From the NCBI GenBank assembly GCA_003117195.1, contig BDSI01000035.1, positions 680,001 through 744,000 on the forward strand: DNA of 64,000 nt. Direction: 5' to 3'. This document shows positions 62,301 through 64,000 of the stretch, one piece after another. Made by a program: the position numbers and the translations under genes. Each line of letters opens with the position of its first letter. The first letter of the stretch is position 1. The DNA is from Eudorina sp. 2006-703-Eu-15 (taxonomy: Eukaryota > Chlorophyta > Chlorophyceae > Chlamydomonadales > Volvocaceae). The notes below the pieces were generated by a model. That model was given only the letters and a program-made list of their open reading frames with translations. It ran no database searches and was not told the origin of the DNA.

Positions 62301-64000
62301 CGTGAGGTCGAGACCATCCCGGCCGGCCGCGCCTGCCAGCCCAGCTTCAGCCGACCCGGCTGCCCCGGCGGCGCCGGCAGCGCCGTCCAGGCCTGTGCCT
62401 GTCGCGCCCGCGGCCCCGGCCTTGCCGGTGTAGCCGCGCCTGCCGGCAGCGCCGTCCTTGCCCTCACCCGCCGCGCCGTCGAAGCCCGCGGCGCCGTCAT
62501 AGCCATAGCCGTCCGCCCCCGTTGCCCCGGAGGCGCCGTCCTGACCGGTGGCCGCGGCCCCAGCCACGCCGGCCTTGCCGGTGATTCCCCGCCTGCCGGC
62601 GGTACCGTCCTTGCCCGCACCCGCAGCACCATCAAAACCTGCGGCACCGTCATAGCCGTAGCCATCCACACCTCCGATGCCGGTGACTCCCGCCACGCCG
62701 GCCGCCCCGTCCTTGCCGTCCTTCGCCTTGGCGGCGTTCAGGCGCTTCAGTGCCGCCGCGGCCTGCTCCGCCGCCGCCGTGGCAGCGTTCGCCGCCGCCA
62801 CGGCCGCCTGGCGGGCCGTCCGCATCGCCCGCATCGCCGTCGTGTTCTGGCCATCCTTGCCGTCCTTGCCGGCCCCGACCTTGCCGTCCTTGCCATCAAG
62901 GCCCATCGCAGCCAGCGCAGCGGCGGCATCCCTCCTGCCGTCCTTGGCCTCCTTCTTTGCCTCAGCCAGCTCCTTCTGCAGCGCCGCAATCGCCTCCTGC
63001 ATCCGCCGCATCTGTTCCGCAGCCGCGCCCGCATCCGCCGCGCCGCCCTCTCCTGCCAGCGCCGCCGCCGCTTCCAGCCGTTTGAGCGCCGCATCGGCTT
63101 CCTCCACCGCTGCCCTGGCCGCCTCCGCAGCCGCCTCCGACGCCAGGCGGGCGGAGCGCATTGCCTCTACATCGCCCGTTGCATCCACTCCATCCCGGCC
63201 CGCAGCACCCAGTGAACCAACGCCAGCCAGTCCAGCGGCGCCGGCGGCACCGACAGCGCCGTCCACACCGCTGCCTGCGGCGCCGGCGGCCCCAGCCCTG
63301 CCGGCATACCCGCGCCTGCCAGCATCGCCATCCTTGCCCGCGCCGGCGGCGCCGTCAGTGCCGGCGGAGCCGTCATAGCCATAGCCGTCCGCCCCGGCTG
63401 CCCCAGCGGCGCCGGCGCCGCCGTCCAGACCTGTGCCTGCCGCGCCGGCGGCCCCGGCCTTACCGGTGTAGCCGCGCCTGCCAGCGTCGCCGGCCGCGCC
63501 GTCCTGGCCGGCACCTGCAGCGCCGACCACGCCGTCTTTGCCTGCAACACCCGCAAGTCCAACTCCCGCCACGCCGGCCACCCCGTCCTTGCCGTCCTTT
63601 GCCTTGGCGGCATTCAGGCGCTTCAGCGCCGCCGCGGCCTGCTCCGCCGCCGCCGTGGCAGCGTTCGCGGCCGCCACCGCCGCCTGGCGGGCCGTCCGCA
63701 TCGCCCGCATAGCCGTCGTGCTCTGGCCATCTTTGCCGTCCTTGCCGACCCCAATCTTGCCGTCCTTGCCATCAAGGCCCAGGGCCGCAAGCGCGGCGGC
63801 GGCATCGCGTTTCGCGTCTTTGGCGGTGCCGAGTGCCTCGTCCGCCACCACGCCCTTCTTGGTGAGCTCCTCCTGCAATGCGGCCACCGTCGTCTGCAGC
63901 TTCCTTAGCTGCTCCTCCGCCGCTGCTGCTGCAAGGCCCGCCGTGCCGCCCTCTCCCGCCAGCGCCGCCGCCGCCTCCAGCCGCTTGAGCGCCGCATCGG
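56323..64000 (-). CDS. Giant collagen-like / coiled-coil repeat protein, 5' end beyond window
   Basis: Minus-strand exons >64000-60735, 60478-60386, 59900-59619, 59271-59068, 58703-58617, 58204-57836, 57115-57047 and 56670-56323 (stop TAG) give at least 1571 residues; all seven introns are phase 0. The exon over 3.2 kb long is continuous to the window edge. It alternates Gly-X-Y stretches (KDGKDG, GAAGAAG, RRGYTGKAGAAG, GADGYGYDG) with Ala-rich helical blocks (MRAMRTARQAAVAAANAATA, ADAALKRLEAAAALAGEG) in super-repeats of about 290-300 residues. Gly-X-Y regions contain almost no proline, and single-residue slips (GAGKDG, GTGLDG) recur at fixed places. The C-terminal exons are ordinary coiled coil (GRVEDLDNK, QDLEAIRQRLSKLEKA, EQLEEASERFHIKHETLQQI) with a few KDG remnants. 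No signal peptide or membrane segment is seen, but the N-terminus is missing. I recognise no family; a long fibrous structural protein is the natural reading. Confidence 0.75.
61020..64000 (-). repeat. About 0.9-kb coding super-repeats of the collagen-like protein
   Basis: The block MRAMRTARQAAVAAANAATA recurs near 63690, 62820 and 61940, with a degenerate copy near 61150. Each is preceded on the minus strand by AAALAALG/AMG and KDGKDG, and followed by a Gly-X-Y run of roughly 100-150 residues and an ADAALKRLEAAAALAGEG-type block. Spacing is about 870-900 bp. Third positions differ between copies, so the duplication is not very recent. Confidence 0.85.

Overview
The window is nuclear DNA from a GC-rich, intron-rich eukaryote, most likely a green alga of the Chlamydomonadales/volvocine type. 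The evidence is short exons (about 40-500 nt) joined by GT-AG introns full of simple repeats, strong G/C third-position bias, and long CA/GT, CCCCT and GGGA tracts. Candidate TGTAA poly(A) signals also fit. The gene content points the same way: a plant-type DEG9 protease, an OCP3-like homeodomain protein and a helical-repeat protein resembling algal OPR factors. No bacterial operon, mobile-element gene, rRNA or CRISPR array is visible. Exon joins below were chosen so that every intron phase matches; spliced gene models are inferences, not transcript data.

Left part (1-32 kb): the 3' end of an OCP3-like homeodomain gene (+, to 4384); a mitochondrial thiamine-pyrophosphate carrier (-, 7225-11094); a DEG9-type trypsin/PDZ protease (+, about 12.3-16.8 kb); a BCCIP/Bcp1-type protein (-, 18219-21989), divergent from a 1063-aa OPR-like protein with 57 consecutive leucines (+, 22400-27251); tRNA-Leu(UAG); and an aldo-keto reductase (-, 28121-31265).

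Middle (32-41.7 kb): an intronless HSP20 gene (+) behind perfect heat-shock elements and a TATA box; a DUF4864-type protein (+, 34274-38017) whose fourth intron holds an antisense, intron-containing tRNA-Ile(AAU) and a 50-bp minisatellite; then 3.7 kb without a confident gene.

Right part (41.7-64 kb): two very large minus-strand genes. One encodes about 2050 aa: a Gln/Pro-rich N-terminus, a p25-alpha (TPPP)-like module and long Ala-rich coiled coils (41700-53485). The other (56323 to beyond 64000) encodes at least 1571 aa in which almost proline-free collagen-like Gly-X-Y stretches alternate with Ala-rich coiled coils in about 0.9-kb super-repeats. It is the strongest candidate for an undescribed protein system; the two neighbours may both be structural or cytoskeletal, but only the shared style supports that.

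Across the window a 12-bp palindrome, GACCCNNGGGTC, recurs in intergenic DNA, introns and exons, and several 30-45-bp dispersed repeat families recur between genes.
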